A program made the translations under genes and the position numbers. Under the pieces are notes generated by a model. That model saw only the letters and a program-made list of their open reading frames with translations, had not been told where the DNA came from and searched no databases. This document shows, one piece after another, positions 36,101 through 46,997 of a stretch of DNA of 64,000 nucleotides. The stretch covers positions 1,223,853 through 1,287,852 of the forward strand of contig NC_084768.1 in NCBI RefSeq assembly GCF_028858725.1. The letters are read 5' to 3'. This stretch comes from Colius striatus. Its lineage: Eukaryota; Chordata; Aves; Coliiformes; Coliidae. Positions within the stretch are counted from its first letter, which is position 1, and every line of letters starts with the position of its first letter.

Positions 36101-39100
36101 GCTGTGGATGCTTTGTAAATCACAGCAATTGACACTGCTGCATTGCCTGAGCAGCATGTACAGACTTCTCCAGGCACATATACGTCATATTAACAGCAAG
36201 AGATTGCAGTTGATAGAGGAATTGGCTTCCTCAGCATGGTAGTGAGGATACTCGGAGATGGTTTCTAGAGCACTGGAGGGCCATCAGAGCCTTTGGCAGA
36301 GAGGGCAGCTCTTGCTTTGTCTTTGAAGCCCCTTTTTCACATCTCCCTGGGCCTCCTTGCCCTGCCTTCATGGCAGGACAGCTGCTGTCTCCCCGAGAGC
36401 TGCCGGCCTTCTCCTTGAATCTACCCCCACAGCAAGAGGAGCCCAACATCATTTTGTCTGGGATAGGGGCTGCTGAGCATCAGAAGGGAGCCAGGCCAGC
36501 AACAGGGTTGGGCTGGGGAAGGGTAGAGGAAGGGCCTCAGTAAGCTGGGTATGAATTACCACTCCCAGGCTAGGAAGAATGTTCCCTCAGGACTTGAGCT
36601 GCCTGACAGCAGCCCTGTGTCTCTGCAGGTTCCCACGCCCAGGACACGTCTCCAGGCTGCCCCACAGCTGCAGGTGAGACACACGCCTTCCTGTGTGGGC
36701 TGATGGCCACCCCACAAAGCCACGGATCCTGAAGGGCCTTGATCTTCCCTCTCCATCCCCACAGGCAGAGTCCTCAGGCCTGGGCTTGCTGCATGAGAGG
36801 AGGCCGGGGCATGGCACTGCCCAGCTCTATGAGGATGCATCAGGCTGCCGGGCAGCTCTGGTCAGCGCCCAGGCCCGTGTGGCAGAGCTGGAGAGCCAGG
36901 TGAGCCCCGTCACCTGCTGGAAGGGGGCCACGGGTGACACAGCGGGAGGAGAAGGGCTCATGTCCACTCCAATGGCATCAGAGTGACAGGGGAGAGAGGA
37001 GAAACCTCTCTGTCCAGAAGTAGCCATGGCCACTGAGTGAGTGCTGCTGTGGGAGCTGTGTCCCTGGAGCAGCACAAGGACCTTCTCCCCGGGTGCCCGG
37101 CAGGTCCAGATGCTGGAGGTGGAGCGGACGCAGCAGAGGCTGTTGCTGGAGAGTCTCCAGCAGCAGCACCAGAAGAACCTGGATCTTCTCGAGAGCCCCT
37201 ACAGGTACCAGGCTCTTGCCTGTGCTCCCCTCCTCTGTCAGATCCTTGCCTGCAGCCATCTCCTCTGAGGTAGGGAGGGCTGGGCTGCTTCCCCAGTCCA
37301 TCCTTGGGGTGGACAGGAAACAGAGGCACGTCGGGGTGGACCTGGTGGGGACAGAGAGCAGCCCCACAGGTGAACAACCAAGGTTGGAGTCCACTCTGAC
37401 CAACACTGTCTGGTGGGTGGTGAGGAGGAGGAACAGGTTTGGAGGAACTCTTTGCCAGCATGTCCCCAGCCAGTGCAATGCACTGAGCAGCAACAGGAGG
37501 GTTTGAGGCTCTGACTGTGGAGAGGCCGAATGTTTCCCATGTGCACAGCAACACTGAATCCCCACGTGCACTTTGGGTGGAGAGCTCCAGGTATTGCCAT
37601 GAGAGCAACACTTCTCCCTTGGTGTGACCTCTACGAGCAGGCGGCAAATGAAGGTGTTGGAGGAGAGCCACGGGCGGCAGGAGGAGAGGCTGCGGCAGGA
37701 GCTGGAGCAGCTGAGGGCTCAGCTGCTGTCGCAGAGCCAGGACGCGGAGCAGGCGCAGGCAGAGCTGCGGGCACAGCACCAGCAGCAGCTGGCAGCACTG
37801 GAGCAGCAGCACACGCTGGAGGTGAAGCGGCTGCAAGAGCTGCAGAGGTGAGAGCAGCACGCACGTGGGGTTAGTAGCCCTGCTCTTGGCAAAGGAACCA
37901 GGGAACAGCCTGGGGCTGCGGTGAAAGGAGGCTCGAGAGGCACTGGGCTGTGGGTGGCTCAGTGGCTTTTGGAATGGGGATTTGCTTTGTAGGTTGGCAC
38001 AGGGAGATGTGGCTGGAGGTACCATTTCAGAGTGAATGTTTTACCTTTTTACTCAGTCCAGTGAGCCACTGGTGTCGCATGTAGTTTGGGTCAATGAGAA
38101 GCCAGGTTTTGGTGGAGAAACCCTTAAGCCCTGCATGTGGTCTGTGCCAAATGTGGATGCCTGTCAGGGGCGTGCCCTGTGACAGCCCACCACGCCAGCT
38201 CAGCTCCTGGCACCACTCAGCTCCATGACCAGGCCTCTTGCACAGTGCCTGTCACGGGGAGCACGGCTTTGAGACAGCCCGTGGTGGGCTCCTCACCCGT
38301 GTCCCGCAGGACGTCCATCCAGGAGCTGCGCCAGGACTACGACGAGCAGCTGCGGCGGCTGCAGCGGCTGAAGGATCAGGAGGTGGATGCGGTGACCAGC
38401 GCCACGTCACACACCAGGTACCAGCCCCCTGGCCGTGGTGTTCCCCGCGGAACCAGCCTCAGGCTGTGGCAACAGAGCCCATCCCCTCTTCCCCCTGCTG
38501 CCTCTCGCAGGGCTGCTGAGCACTTTGCTCTCTGTCAGTACTCTCCTAAGCAGCAGCTCTGTCTTCCCACCACTCTGCTGTGACCCACAGAGGGGCAGGG
38601 CAGGACTGCCTGGCCTTTGGCCCACCACATCTCCCCCTCCATCGCAGTGAGGTGAAGCGTGTGCCACAGGGTTGACTTTCTCCTCGCTCTCCTCCGCAGG
38701 TCTCTGAACGGCGTCATCGAGCGGATGGAGAAGTTCTCCAGTGATCTGCACGAGCTCTGGCACAAGGTGGAGGCCAAGCACCACAGCACCTCCCAGGAGC
38801 TGGCCACGTGGGCACAGCAGCTCAGGGGTACGTTTGTCAGCCATCTGTCAGGAGGAGTTGGGGCAGCCAGACCAGGCACAGCCACCTCCGTCATGAGAGG
38901 AAACCCCCACGGTGGGTGTAAGCAAAGCCTCCCCCTGCCACGAAGTTTTCCGCCCTTGGCCTAAAAACCAGACTCAAAGTCTGAAAACCAGGCTGGAAGC
39001 CTGAAACCAGGCTCGAAGCCTGAAAAATGAACCAGACTCGAAGTCTGAAACCAGGCTCGAAGCCTGAAAAACCAGCTCCAAGCCTACTTCATGTGGCGAT

Positions 39101-41836
39101 CAACCCAGGGTCCGATTCTCAGCTGGGTGGGAAGAAATCAGTCCTACTCAATGTGAGTGACAGCAGAAATCTTCACTTTATTGAGAGCAGGCTCTAACTT
39201 ATATACACAGCAGCTTCAAAGCTAGCTCAGCAACAGCAGCTAATAGATTACATTCTCATGTTCGTCCTACTTGCGGTTTCTGCGATAAGCAAGCTCCCTC
39301 ACATTTTCCCATCTTGTTTTTCCCCCGTAGTTGTTTTCCACCTTGAGCTGTTAGCTCGTTAGCTGAAAACAGCCTGACCTTGAGGGAGCAGAAAGCGGCC
39401 TGCTGTCTGCGCTGACTGCATGACAGCAACTGCTTTAACCATGGCTCTGACTCTGGTCTTGATTGTGCATTAAATTCATATAACTAGAACTCAGATTGCC
39501 TTGCCCCATCAGGCCTAACATGATACCCCGGGATCCATGTCCATTCTCCCTTAACCATTCCTCCACATCCCCCTGCCATGGGGACGTGGCCAGAGCCAGC
39601 TCTGCTCCCTCCTAGGGCTGTGCAGAGGGGATCTGTGGCATAGACAAGGTGGCAGAGCTGCCACAGTGGAAAAGAAGCATTCAGCCTGAGTATTTCCACT
39701 GCTGACAAATTGTTTTGCTTTGAGCATGTTTGAGGGTGTGCAACGTGGTTGAGGGGCTCTGTCCTTCCCAGGGAAGGGAGTGTGTGTGTGTACAATCCCA
39801 GCTCTGCCAGCCCTGGGCCCCAAGGGGTGATGGATGAGGGCACTGCTTAAGTACCTGGAGGTGTTGCTCTGCACCCCACACTGGCACACACAAGAAGCTC
39901 AACGGGGGCAGATCTCTCCCATCACTTGGGAAGACTCACAACAGTGAACAGGACAGGGCAGGTAGTGCATTGGTTTCCCCCGTACCCATCCCAGGAGCTG
40001 GCAGAGCTGAAAGCCAAGGAGGAGCAGCTGGAGAAGGCCAGAGAGCTGCAGGATAAGGCCTGGCAGAAGCTGAGGCTGGAGAAGGAGAGGGTGAAGGTGG
40101 CTGCGCAGCGCGTCCGGCAGCAGGAGGAGAAGGTGCAGAGCAGGGCCAAGGTGAGCACAGCATCTGCCTGAGTCTGGCAGCAGAGCTGGGAGGGGTCACA
40201 GCCCTCCCCAAGCCAGGAGGAGTCCTAGTGCTGTCCTGGAAGGGGAATGAGGGGATGCAGAAAGGAGCCCTGCCCCATAGCAGCAAGGGACCCTGTCCCC
40301 AGCCTCCCCAGCCTCTCTACCTTGCAGCTCTCATCCCAAAAGGACAAGAGGGGGCAGCGAGTGCTGCAGAAGGCTTGCAGCGGGGAGTGTGAGCACCCAA
40401 GGAGGCTGCAGGCCATGCAGCAGCGCTTGAAGCAGCTGAGGCAGCAGGAACAGCACCTGCAGGAGGTACACCCCCTCGCCTTTCCTTCTTGGCCTGAAGC
40501 CACTGTGTTGAGGGCCTCAATCTTTGCCAACAGCTTCTCTCTTTCTCCTGGGGATGGGGCAGGAGTGGCTGAGCACGGCTCTGAAGAGGAGACAGCTAGA
40601 AGAGCGATGTGAGGAGCTGCCCAACAACTCCATGATGCTGCTGACTGCAGACCAGGACCTCGGTGCCCCTGTGAACGGCCTCTCCAGCACACTGTGTAAG
40701 GCTTTCTGCCTGTTGCCAATGGGAAGGGACATGCTGGGGGGGGAGCTGCACTTGTATTCCACTTTTCAGGAGGCTTGGCATGTTGCTGAGGGCTGAGTTA
40801 GTTCCCCTGATGATAAACCTCAGCTGTGAGTTGGCCCCTTGTCCTCTGAAGGCAGGGCAGTGCCAGGAGGGTGCAGAGGGGGCAGAAGGGGAGAGGCAGC
40901 TGGATTAAAGCCCGTTTGCAGTGGGTGGTTGGGGAGGACCTTGCTGTGGGGACATGCAGGCAGCTGGAAAAGGAATGCTGTTGTCTCTGTCTGCAGTTCC
41001 CCTGACGACAGCGGCACCACAGAGCTGGGGTCTTGTTGCAGAGCCTCCAGCTCCTGTCAGGGTGCTCCCTCAGCACAGCCCTGGGGCTGGCAGGGACACC
41101 CTGGCCACAGCCAGCGGCACCGAGCTCATTGACGCCACACTGCTGCTGCTGAAGTTCAGGGCCCAGCAGGTGAGGGGGAGGAGGCTGGGGCTGGAGAAGG
41201 GGCTTGGAACCGGCTGGATGGGAACAGGGCTGGCTAAAGCGCGCTTTGAGGCCGGCAGCCACAGCATGGGGTGTCTCCTCAGACCATTACTGAGCTGTTG
41301 GGCTGGGTGGGCTTCCAGAAGAGGACCTAGAGGACCTGTCACACCTAGAAGAGTGATGCCAGAAGCAAGGAGGGGTGAACCTTCACAGCTTGTCTCAGGT
41401 TCATTAATAACATGCAGGACCTGATGGTTCATCCCTCTCCTCACACCATCCCTGACTGGGAGAAGCCATCTCTGCTGGACTCTGGCTTTGTGATGTGCCA
41501 GTCCCCTCCCTTCAGCCCCCTGCTTCCCTGCTGGGGCTTTCTCCAGGCTGGGCTGCTCTTTCAGGCTGCTTCTGTAGGATTCGGGGTACTTTCCTCACCC
41601 AGTGACACCCTGGACTGTGACTCTGTTTGTGTTGCACTCTGATATCTGTCCCATCATCCCTTTCTTCTCAGGACCATGGTTTCTTAGAGAATGAGGAGTT
41701 CTACCTGGAGAGTCTGACAAAATCATCCTATCACACATCAGCTCGGTCACGAGGATGGTGGTCAGCACATCTCACACCAGCAAAACTGCAGCCACGTCTC
41801 CACCAATTGGTGACAAAGAAACCCAAGCTTTCTTAG
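33157..41836 (+). CDS. FBF1-like gene with internal exon loss and retroviral 3' end
   Basis: FBF1 is a distal-appendage protein of the centriole needed for ciliogenesis. Fifteen exons with GT-AG borders are visible: 33144-33536, 34753-34827, 35106-35200, 35862-35920, 36629-36673, 36765-36899, 37104-37204, 37641-37847, 38310-38417, 38700-38827, 39995-40150, 40328-40465, 40563-40695, 40997-41169 and 41672-41836. Family signatures are GADWLGLKDEDW, the coiled coils VLEESHGRQEERLRQELEQL, VDAVTSATSHTRSLNGVIER and EELHQ-type helices, KLRLEKERV, and FLENEEFYLESL at the end. ATG at 33157 has G at -3. The first ten exons join in phase (445 codons). Exon 10 ends in phase 1 but exon 11 starts in phase 0, and about 200 residues of coiled coil normally between them are missing. 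The frame after FLENEEFYLESLTKSSYHTS continues into retroviral sequence. It may be a pseudogene or two transcripts. Confidence 0.75.
33963..34012 (+). other. Orphan exon resembling the FBF1 N-terminus, out of order
   Basis: This 50-base segment between an acceptor (tgttctag) and a GTGAGT donor encodes DDFFSKLSAEDSKAAG, similar to the GDDVFS region near the N-terminus of FBF1. It lies downstream of the exon encoding the later GADWLGLKDEDW region. Including it between exons 33144-33536 and 34753-34827 breaks the frame, whereas skipping it preserves the frame. Confidence 0.4.
38960..39085. repeat. Short tandem array (about 19-bp unit)
   Basis: Imperfect copies of CCAGGCTCGAAGCCTGAAA (each itself partly palindromic) abut the left side of the LTR. 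Confidence 0.8.
39092..39520 (-). mobile_element. Probable solo LTR of an endogenous retrovirus
   Basis: Read on the minus strand, the element begins TGTTAGGCC and ends GATCGCCACA, the TG...CA ends of retroviral LTRs. It has a TATA box (TATATAA, 39199-39205) followed by AATAAA (39177-39182). Its length of about 430 bp is typical of an avian LTR. No tRNA primer-binding site adjoins it and no matching target-site duplication is visible, so the flanks are probably rearranged. It lies where the missing FBF1-like coiled-coil exons would be. Confidence 0.7.
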
Positions 41837-43370
41837 GCATTGTGGGCTTTTGGAGGCTGCACATTCCCAACTGCTGTAAATCCTCTCTGTCGAGTCACCT
41901 GGAAGAAAAACGATGTCAAATGGGGCTCTGAACAACGACAAGGCTTTCAACAAATTAAACGAGAGGCTGCTCAGGTGGTGTCCCTTGGGCCAGTCTGAAC
42001 AGGACCAGATGTGACAAACATGCTCTGCACTGCAGCTGGAGAGAATGGCCCTACCTGGAGCCTCTGGCTAGAAGCACGTGGGGAGGCTGGAGGCTGAGCC
42101 CTGGGGTTCTTGAGTCAGGGATGCAGAGGATCCGAGGCCCGGTGCACTCCCACCAAGAAGGGGAGACTGGCAGCAGATGAAGGAGTTTGAGCTCCCTCAG
42201 AAGGAATTGGCATGGAAGCAGGACTGTTCTCAGCACCCAACTGCCAGTGCTGGGCTAGGTGTCCAAAGGGAGGGTCTCCTCCACACATCAGGCGACTGAC
42301 GCCACATGGAGTGAGGGGGTTGTGTTGAGCACTCAGTGAGCTCCTGTAGGAAACCGCAGTCACCCCAGCATCCTGCACGTGATCACCAACTGGCCAGAGG
42401 GCAAGAGCTCTGGACTACTGCCTGAGAAGGAGCTGGCAGATGCTGAAGAGGCCCCACCATGTACTAAGCTCTCAGCAGATGAGAAGCAAAGTGTGTCGCT
42501 CACCGATGGCTCCTGTTGTGCTGTGGGACAGCATCGGAGCTGGAAGGTGGCTGTGGGGCGTCCCCTGTGACACGTGGCACAAGCTGCAGAAGGAGAGGGG
42601 CATTGGAGTCAGCTGACACAGGTGGAAGCCTCCCAGCTGGCTTTAGACATCCCCCAATGAGAAAAATGGCCAATAGTTTGTAGTGACTCGTGGCTGGTGG
42701 CAAATGCTCTGTGGGGTGGCTGCAACCATGGAGACAGAACAACTGGCAATGCCAGGGCCACCCCATCTGGACTGCCTCATTGAGGCCAGGCATCGCTGCC
42801 CACCTGGAGAAGCTGGCTGTGATGGTGTGCCACCGAGATGCCATGTACCCAGGAACCAGGCCCCTGAAGAACATGAGCACAAACAGGAGCCAGGGTGGCA
42901 GTGGCCCAGGTGTGTTGGGACTGGCAATGGAAATGTGAATGTTTGTAGCTCGGGGGGCCCACGATGCCTCAGGCCACCAAGGAAGAGATGCAGCTCTAGA
43001 TGGGCTGTTGCACAGGTTGTCCATGGATGCGAGATATGCTGCCCTCAAACAAGCCAAGCGGTTGAAGTCTCTGTGCTCTGAAGGACAATGGCTCAAATAC
43101 CAGTGCAGAGAGACCTGGCAGATGGACTCTAGCACACTCCCACACGCTGAGGCAAGCACTAAGTGCTCACCGTGGTGGAAGCGACCACTGCATGGCTGGA
43201 AACAGATCCTGTGCCTCATGCTACTGCCTGGAACACCGTCCTGGGCCGTGAAAGGCAAGTCCTGTGGCAACAAGGCACTCCAGAAAGAAACGAGTCAGAC
43301 AATGGGACTCGTTTGTGAAACCTTAGGAGACAGCTGGCGGCCACAGCGCTGGGTCTCGGGGTGACGCGGG
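41750..43370 (+). mobile_element. Degenerate endogenous retrovirus pol remnant
   Basis: Successive broken plus-strand frames resemble avian endogenous retrovirus pol. 41750-42400 matches the end of reverse transcriptase and the connection region, 42379-42570 the RNase H start, and 42939-43364 the integrase zinc-binding and early catalytic regions. Many stops and shifts make it inactive; no LTR, gag or env was found next to it. Its 5' boundary coincides with the last codons of the FBF1-like gene. It is in the opposite orientation to the LTR at 39092-39520, so the two need not belong to one insertion. Confidence 0.8.
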
Positions 43371-43697
43371 TGCTCGGGGATGCACCACGTGTCTGCAGAA
43401 CCCAGGCTGAGGCAGCAGCAGCTGGGATCACAGCACCCATGGGCCCATCAGGCACATCTCCCGCCTCCACAGCACACTCCTCCCATTCAGCTCAAGCTAC
43501 AAGACCACTGCAGTAGACACTTGCTTCCCAAAACATAATCCCTGGGTGCGAGACCCCGGCTGCTCAGAGCCTGGCCTCGGCCGTGCAGGCAGGAAGCAAT
43601 CTGAGGCAGGCTCATCCCTTTGCCCTGGGCAGGCTCCGTCTCCCTCCCAGCCTCCCTCCCTAAGAACACAGGCCTGAGCCCTCTCCAGGCCCCTCAC

Positions 43698-46209
43698 CTC
43701 CAGGCAGATCTTGTCCTTCAGCCTGAGCACCTTGGTGGCCTTGAAGTGCAGCCACACGCTGAGCTCGAGGACGCCCCGATCTTGCGAGACAGAGGAGTCC
43801 TCGTTGAGGTTTCCCAGCCCAAGGAGTCAGGCTGCGGTTCTGCAGGACCAGGCTCTTGCTTTCTGTCCTGCAGAGAGCGGAGGAGGCTCAGCGCTGGCTG
43901 CTCGACGGTCACACCAGCCTTGCAACTGCCTGCAGCTGGGAGCAGCCCTATCCCGGCGCCTGGAGCCACAGTGAAACGCCTTCTCTTGGTCACGAGTCTC
44001 AGAAGGGCAGTCCTGGGGGACAGCTGGGTGCTACAAGCGTATCCAGCAGCAAGGAGATCAGGAGGAGCCACTGGGCTGCTCTCTGAGCAGCAGACGGGAC
44101 ACAAATCCCTCAACACGCCCAGCACGCAGCATCGCTGGGGGCTGCAGAGCTTGGGGTGCCACAGGACACCTGAGCCAGCCAGGAACGGCCAGCAAGAGAC
44201 TGGGAGCTGCTGGGAGAAAGGGACACCAACCCAGCTGCCAACCTGAGCGGCCACACGGCCAGCAGGAGAAGCTGGCCCTGGCAGATCCTGTGGGTGACTG
44301 ACTGTACAGCAGCCTGTTGCAATGCAGCTGCTTGGGGCTGATCTCCAGCTGCACCTTCACCCCCTGGCAGCGCAGGCTCCGGGTTGTGTGGCAGATGAGC
44401 CCAGCTGCAGCAGGGTAGGCCCAAAAACTCCGCTCCTGGCCTTGTCCCCGCACAAACAGAGACACGAGAGCATCCAGTGAGCAGGAGGAACGGTTCTTAT
44501 GGGTACTTCTCCCCACCCAGCCCTACCTCCTTCTCCTTGGGTTTCAGCGTCATGCTGGGAGGGCCGAAGGGGAAGGTGACCCCAGGTGGATCGTGCTCAA
44601 AGGAGAAGCTCAGCTCAGCTTCCAGGGGGGTGGCATTGAGGATGGAGAGCTGCTGGTGGTTGCCAGGATGGGTCAGGGCCTCGTACCTGCCACAAACAAG
44701 GGAATGGCTGCAGAGGACACGGCTGCCTTCATCCCTGGCTGAGGAAGGTACCACAGCCTGGCAGCGGGAGGCTGCGCTGGAAGCCACAGTCTAACAAGCA
44801 GCCCAACTTGTACCTTCTCCCTTCTCACCCTTCCTTCAGCCGTGGAACAGATTTTGGAGCTAAAGGGGAAAAAAAAGCAAACAGAATCCCAAGACCATTC
44901 CTCAGCCTGGCTAAAGATCTGCTGTAGGGTTTTTTGCTGGGTTGATTTCATTCCCTTGGGATCTCACAACAGCAGCAACTCTCCAGAGCTCCCCCCAAGA
45001 ATAGACCTAAAGTGCTAATGTTAAAAAAACCCACCCAACCAACACTGGGAATGGAAATCCATCAGCAGCTCCAAAGGCAACTGCTTTAGGCAGACTTTAT
45101 CCAACAGAGAGGAACAGGGACATGTAATCCCTGTTTTCATTCCTCTGCACCTTACCCCCCTGCCCATACTGGCAGGTGACATCAAAGTCCTATGAAGATA
45201 ACAGATGAAGGGTTGGTTTACCAAGCCATCAGCAGAGTAACTGCTCCTTTAATCTACCTGCAGAGCTCAAAGCACTTGGCAGAAGCACCACAGAGTTCAA
45301 GTCATAGGTGGTGAGGCTGAGATGTGCATGGGAGGCACGAGGTGCTCCAAGTCACCTCCAGGCTGGAAGCAGCACCTGGCTCCGGCCACCGAGGCCCCAC
45401 CACGCAGGGAGATCAGCTCCATCCTTCCCCAGCTCCTCCAAGTCTCCCGTGCCTGTCATCTGCTCAAGTTCACACACCCCTGGCCCTTCACCCCGAGTAT
45501 CTCTCAGGTCTCTACCTGGGCTTGCCCTCAATTGTGCCTCGGGGACAGCACATCCCCAGGTGTGTCCCTGAAAGCACGAGGCCCTGCAGATCCCCTCCCA
45601 ACATCTCACTGCTCACAGGGGCCATCAGGATGCTCGCCCAGAGCCGGGAGCACATACCGATCCCTCGACTTCCCACACAGCTGCACACCAAAGTGGAAGA
45701 TGCCCGTGTTCATGACAAACTGCTTGGAGATGATGGCATCATCTGCCTTGCTCCTGCTGCAATGAGGAAACACTGCCCTGGGCAGAGAAAGCAGAGGAGG
45801 AGCTGTGAGATGCTCCAAGCAGAACTCCTGATCACAAAGCCACAGCCCTGCTCGGTCGTCACAGCAGCAGCCCCGGTTGCCAGCCCCAAGCCTGGGAAGA
45901 GGCGTCGGGCGCTCAAGCAGCACGAGCTGCCCCAGGCAGCAGGCTCTGAGCTCCGGGGGAGCAGCGTGGGGGGCTCCCACGGGACAGCCTTTCCGTGGGT
46001 CCTGGCTGACGGTGGGGTACAGGCAGGTGCCCCTGCACTGCAGCTGGTGCAAGCCCTTTGTCCCCTGGGTCTAAAAATGCAGCGTCTCCTCGAATTGTCC
46101 TGGCAGCGCGGAGCTGAAGTGGACCCTGAGCTCCACCTCGCCGTGGGCAGGCACGATCCACCGGCCACTGCTCAGCCTGGCCACTGGGAGCCGAGGCCTG
46201 TTGTGCTGG
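43698..46209 (-). pseudogene. HYDIN-like fragment B, with stop and frameshift
   Basis: Minus-strand exons of the ciliary protein HYDIN appear in order. The first, from 46209, reads RWIVPAHGEVELRVHFSSAL, then LHQLQCRGTCLYPTV. 45756-45658 encodes DDAIISKQFVMNTGIFHFG then LCGKSRDR. 44686-44527 encodes HQQLSILNATPLEAELSFSF and PPSMTLKPKEKE. About 44440-44300 encodes WAYPAAAG and CQGVKVQLEISPKQLH. 43867-43698 encodes ESKSLVLQNRSL, then GVLELSVWLHFKATKVLRLK. Splice sites flank the middle and last exons. Damage: TAG at 46071-46073 falls in frame between ETLHF and TQGTKG, and a one-base shift lies near 43820-43830. It covers different exons from fragment A and is on the opposite strand, so it is not simply a duplicate of it. 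Confidence 0.82.
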
Positions 46210-46305
46210 GAGCTGGCCTGTGCTGCCCTGTGCGGGCTGTCTCACAGCAGAAATGTCACTTTGGGAAGTGCCACCTAAAGCTTAGAAGCAACGGCTTCAC
46301 TTCAG

Positions 46306-46933
46306 GAAGGAGACGTGTACTGCATCGATGCGCGTTTCTATGGCAACATCGGCCGCTTCATCAACCATCACTGCGAGCTCAACGTCTTCGCTGCCAGGGT
46401 CTTCACATCCCATCAGGACGTGCGCTTCCCCAGGCTGGTCTTCTTCAGCACGAGGGACATCAGAGCTGGAGAGCAGCTTGGGTAGGTGCCGGCCCTGGGC
46501 CGCAGGGAGGATGGAGAGCAGAGGGACGAGCGCTGGGCTGCTGCGAGCTGCTGGGCTCCAGCGCTGTGTTCCTGGGGCCGTGCCCCTGCCGGCACTCGCC
46601 ATCCTCTGAAGCTTTGCCAAGCCCCAAACGGTGGCGGCGCCGCGGGCTGCCGCCCCCCCATCCTGCAGCTCTGGCTGCCCCATCCCTTTGGCTGCCCCGT
46701 GCTGCTGCTCTGCACTGAGCCCGGCTCCGTCTCTCTCCCGCAGCTTCGACTACAAGGAGGATTTCTGGGCTGTCAAAGGCAAATCCTTCAGCTGCAAATG
46801 CGGCTCTGGCAGGTGCAAGTACACGAGCTGGGCGCTGGCCAAGCGCCAGGCGCGCGCCCTGTCCCGCAGCAGGAAGCCAAAGGAGGCCCCTGTCAGCAGC
46901 TGGGCGGCAAAGGCTCCACGGCACAGGCACTGA
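46306..46933 (+). pseudogene. EHMT-like (G9a/GLP) SET domain, C-terminal half
   Basis: EHMT1/EHMT2 mono- and dimethylate histone H3K9. Exon 46306-46481 (acceptor acttcag, donor GTAGGT) and exon 46744-46933 (acceptor cccgcag, ending TGA) join in phase. They encode [52 protein letters not shown], and a post-SET cluster CKCGSGRCKY. The substrate/cofactor core NHxC is present, but the usual Pro of the NHxCxPN motif is Leu. The GFDY tyrosine and three post-SET cysteines remain. Ankyrin repeats, pre-SET and the first half of SET were not found upstream, where HYDIN-like fragment B lies on the other strand. Both exons are undamaged, so an undetected 5' part beyond that fragment cannot be excluded; alone it cannot be an active enzyme. 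Confidence 0.8.
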
Positions 46934-46997
46934 GTGGGTGTCACCCTGTGTGCTGGGCTTGGCAGGGAGAGGGTGAGCTGTCCCTGGCACTGCAAGG

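Noticed and set aside
36958-38025. 355-codon minus-strand frame rich in Leu, Gln and Pro
   Set aside because: It is the reverse reading of the FBF1-like coiled-coil exons.
38960-39085. CRISPR-like array of short repeats
   Set aside because: The units are contiguous without unique spacers, and the context is a vertebrate genome; it is a simple tandem repeat.
39092-43370. A single provirus formed by the LTR and the pol remnant
   Set aside because: The LTR is on the minus strand and pol on the plus strand, with FBF1-like exons between them and no primer-binding site. They are treated as separate events.
45324-46718. 464-codon plus-strand frame
   Set aside because: It is antisense to HYDIN-like fragment B and out of frame with the EHMT-like exons, which have clear family motifs.
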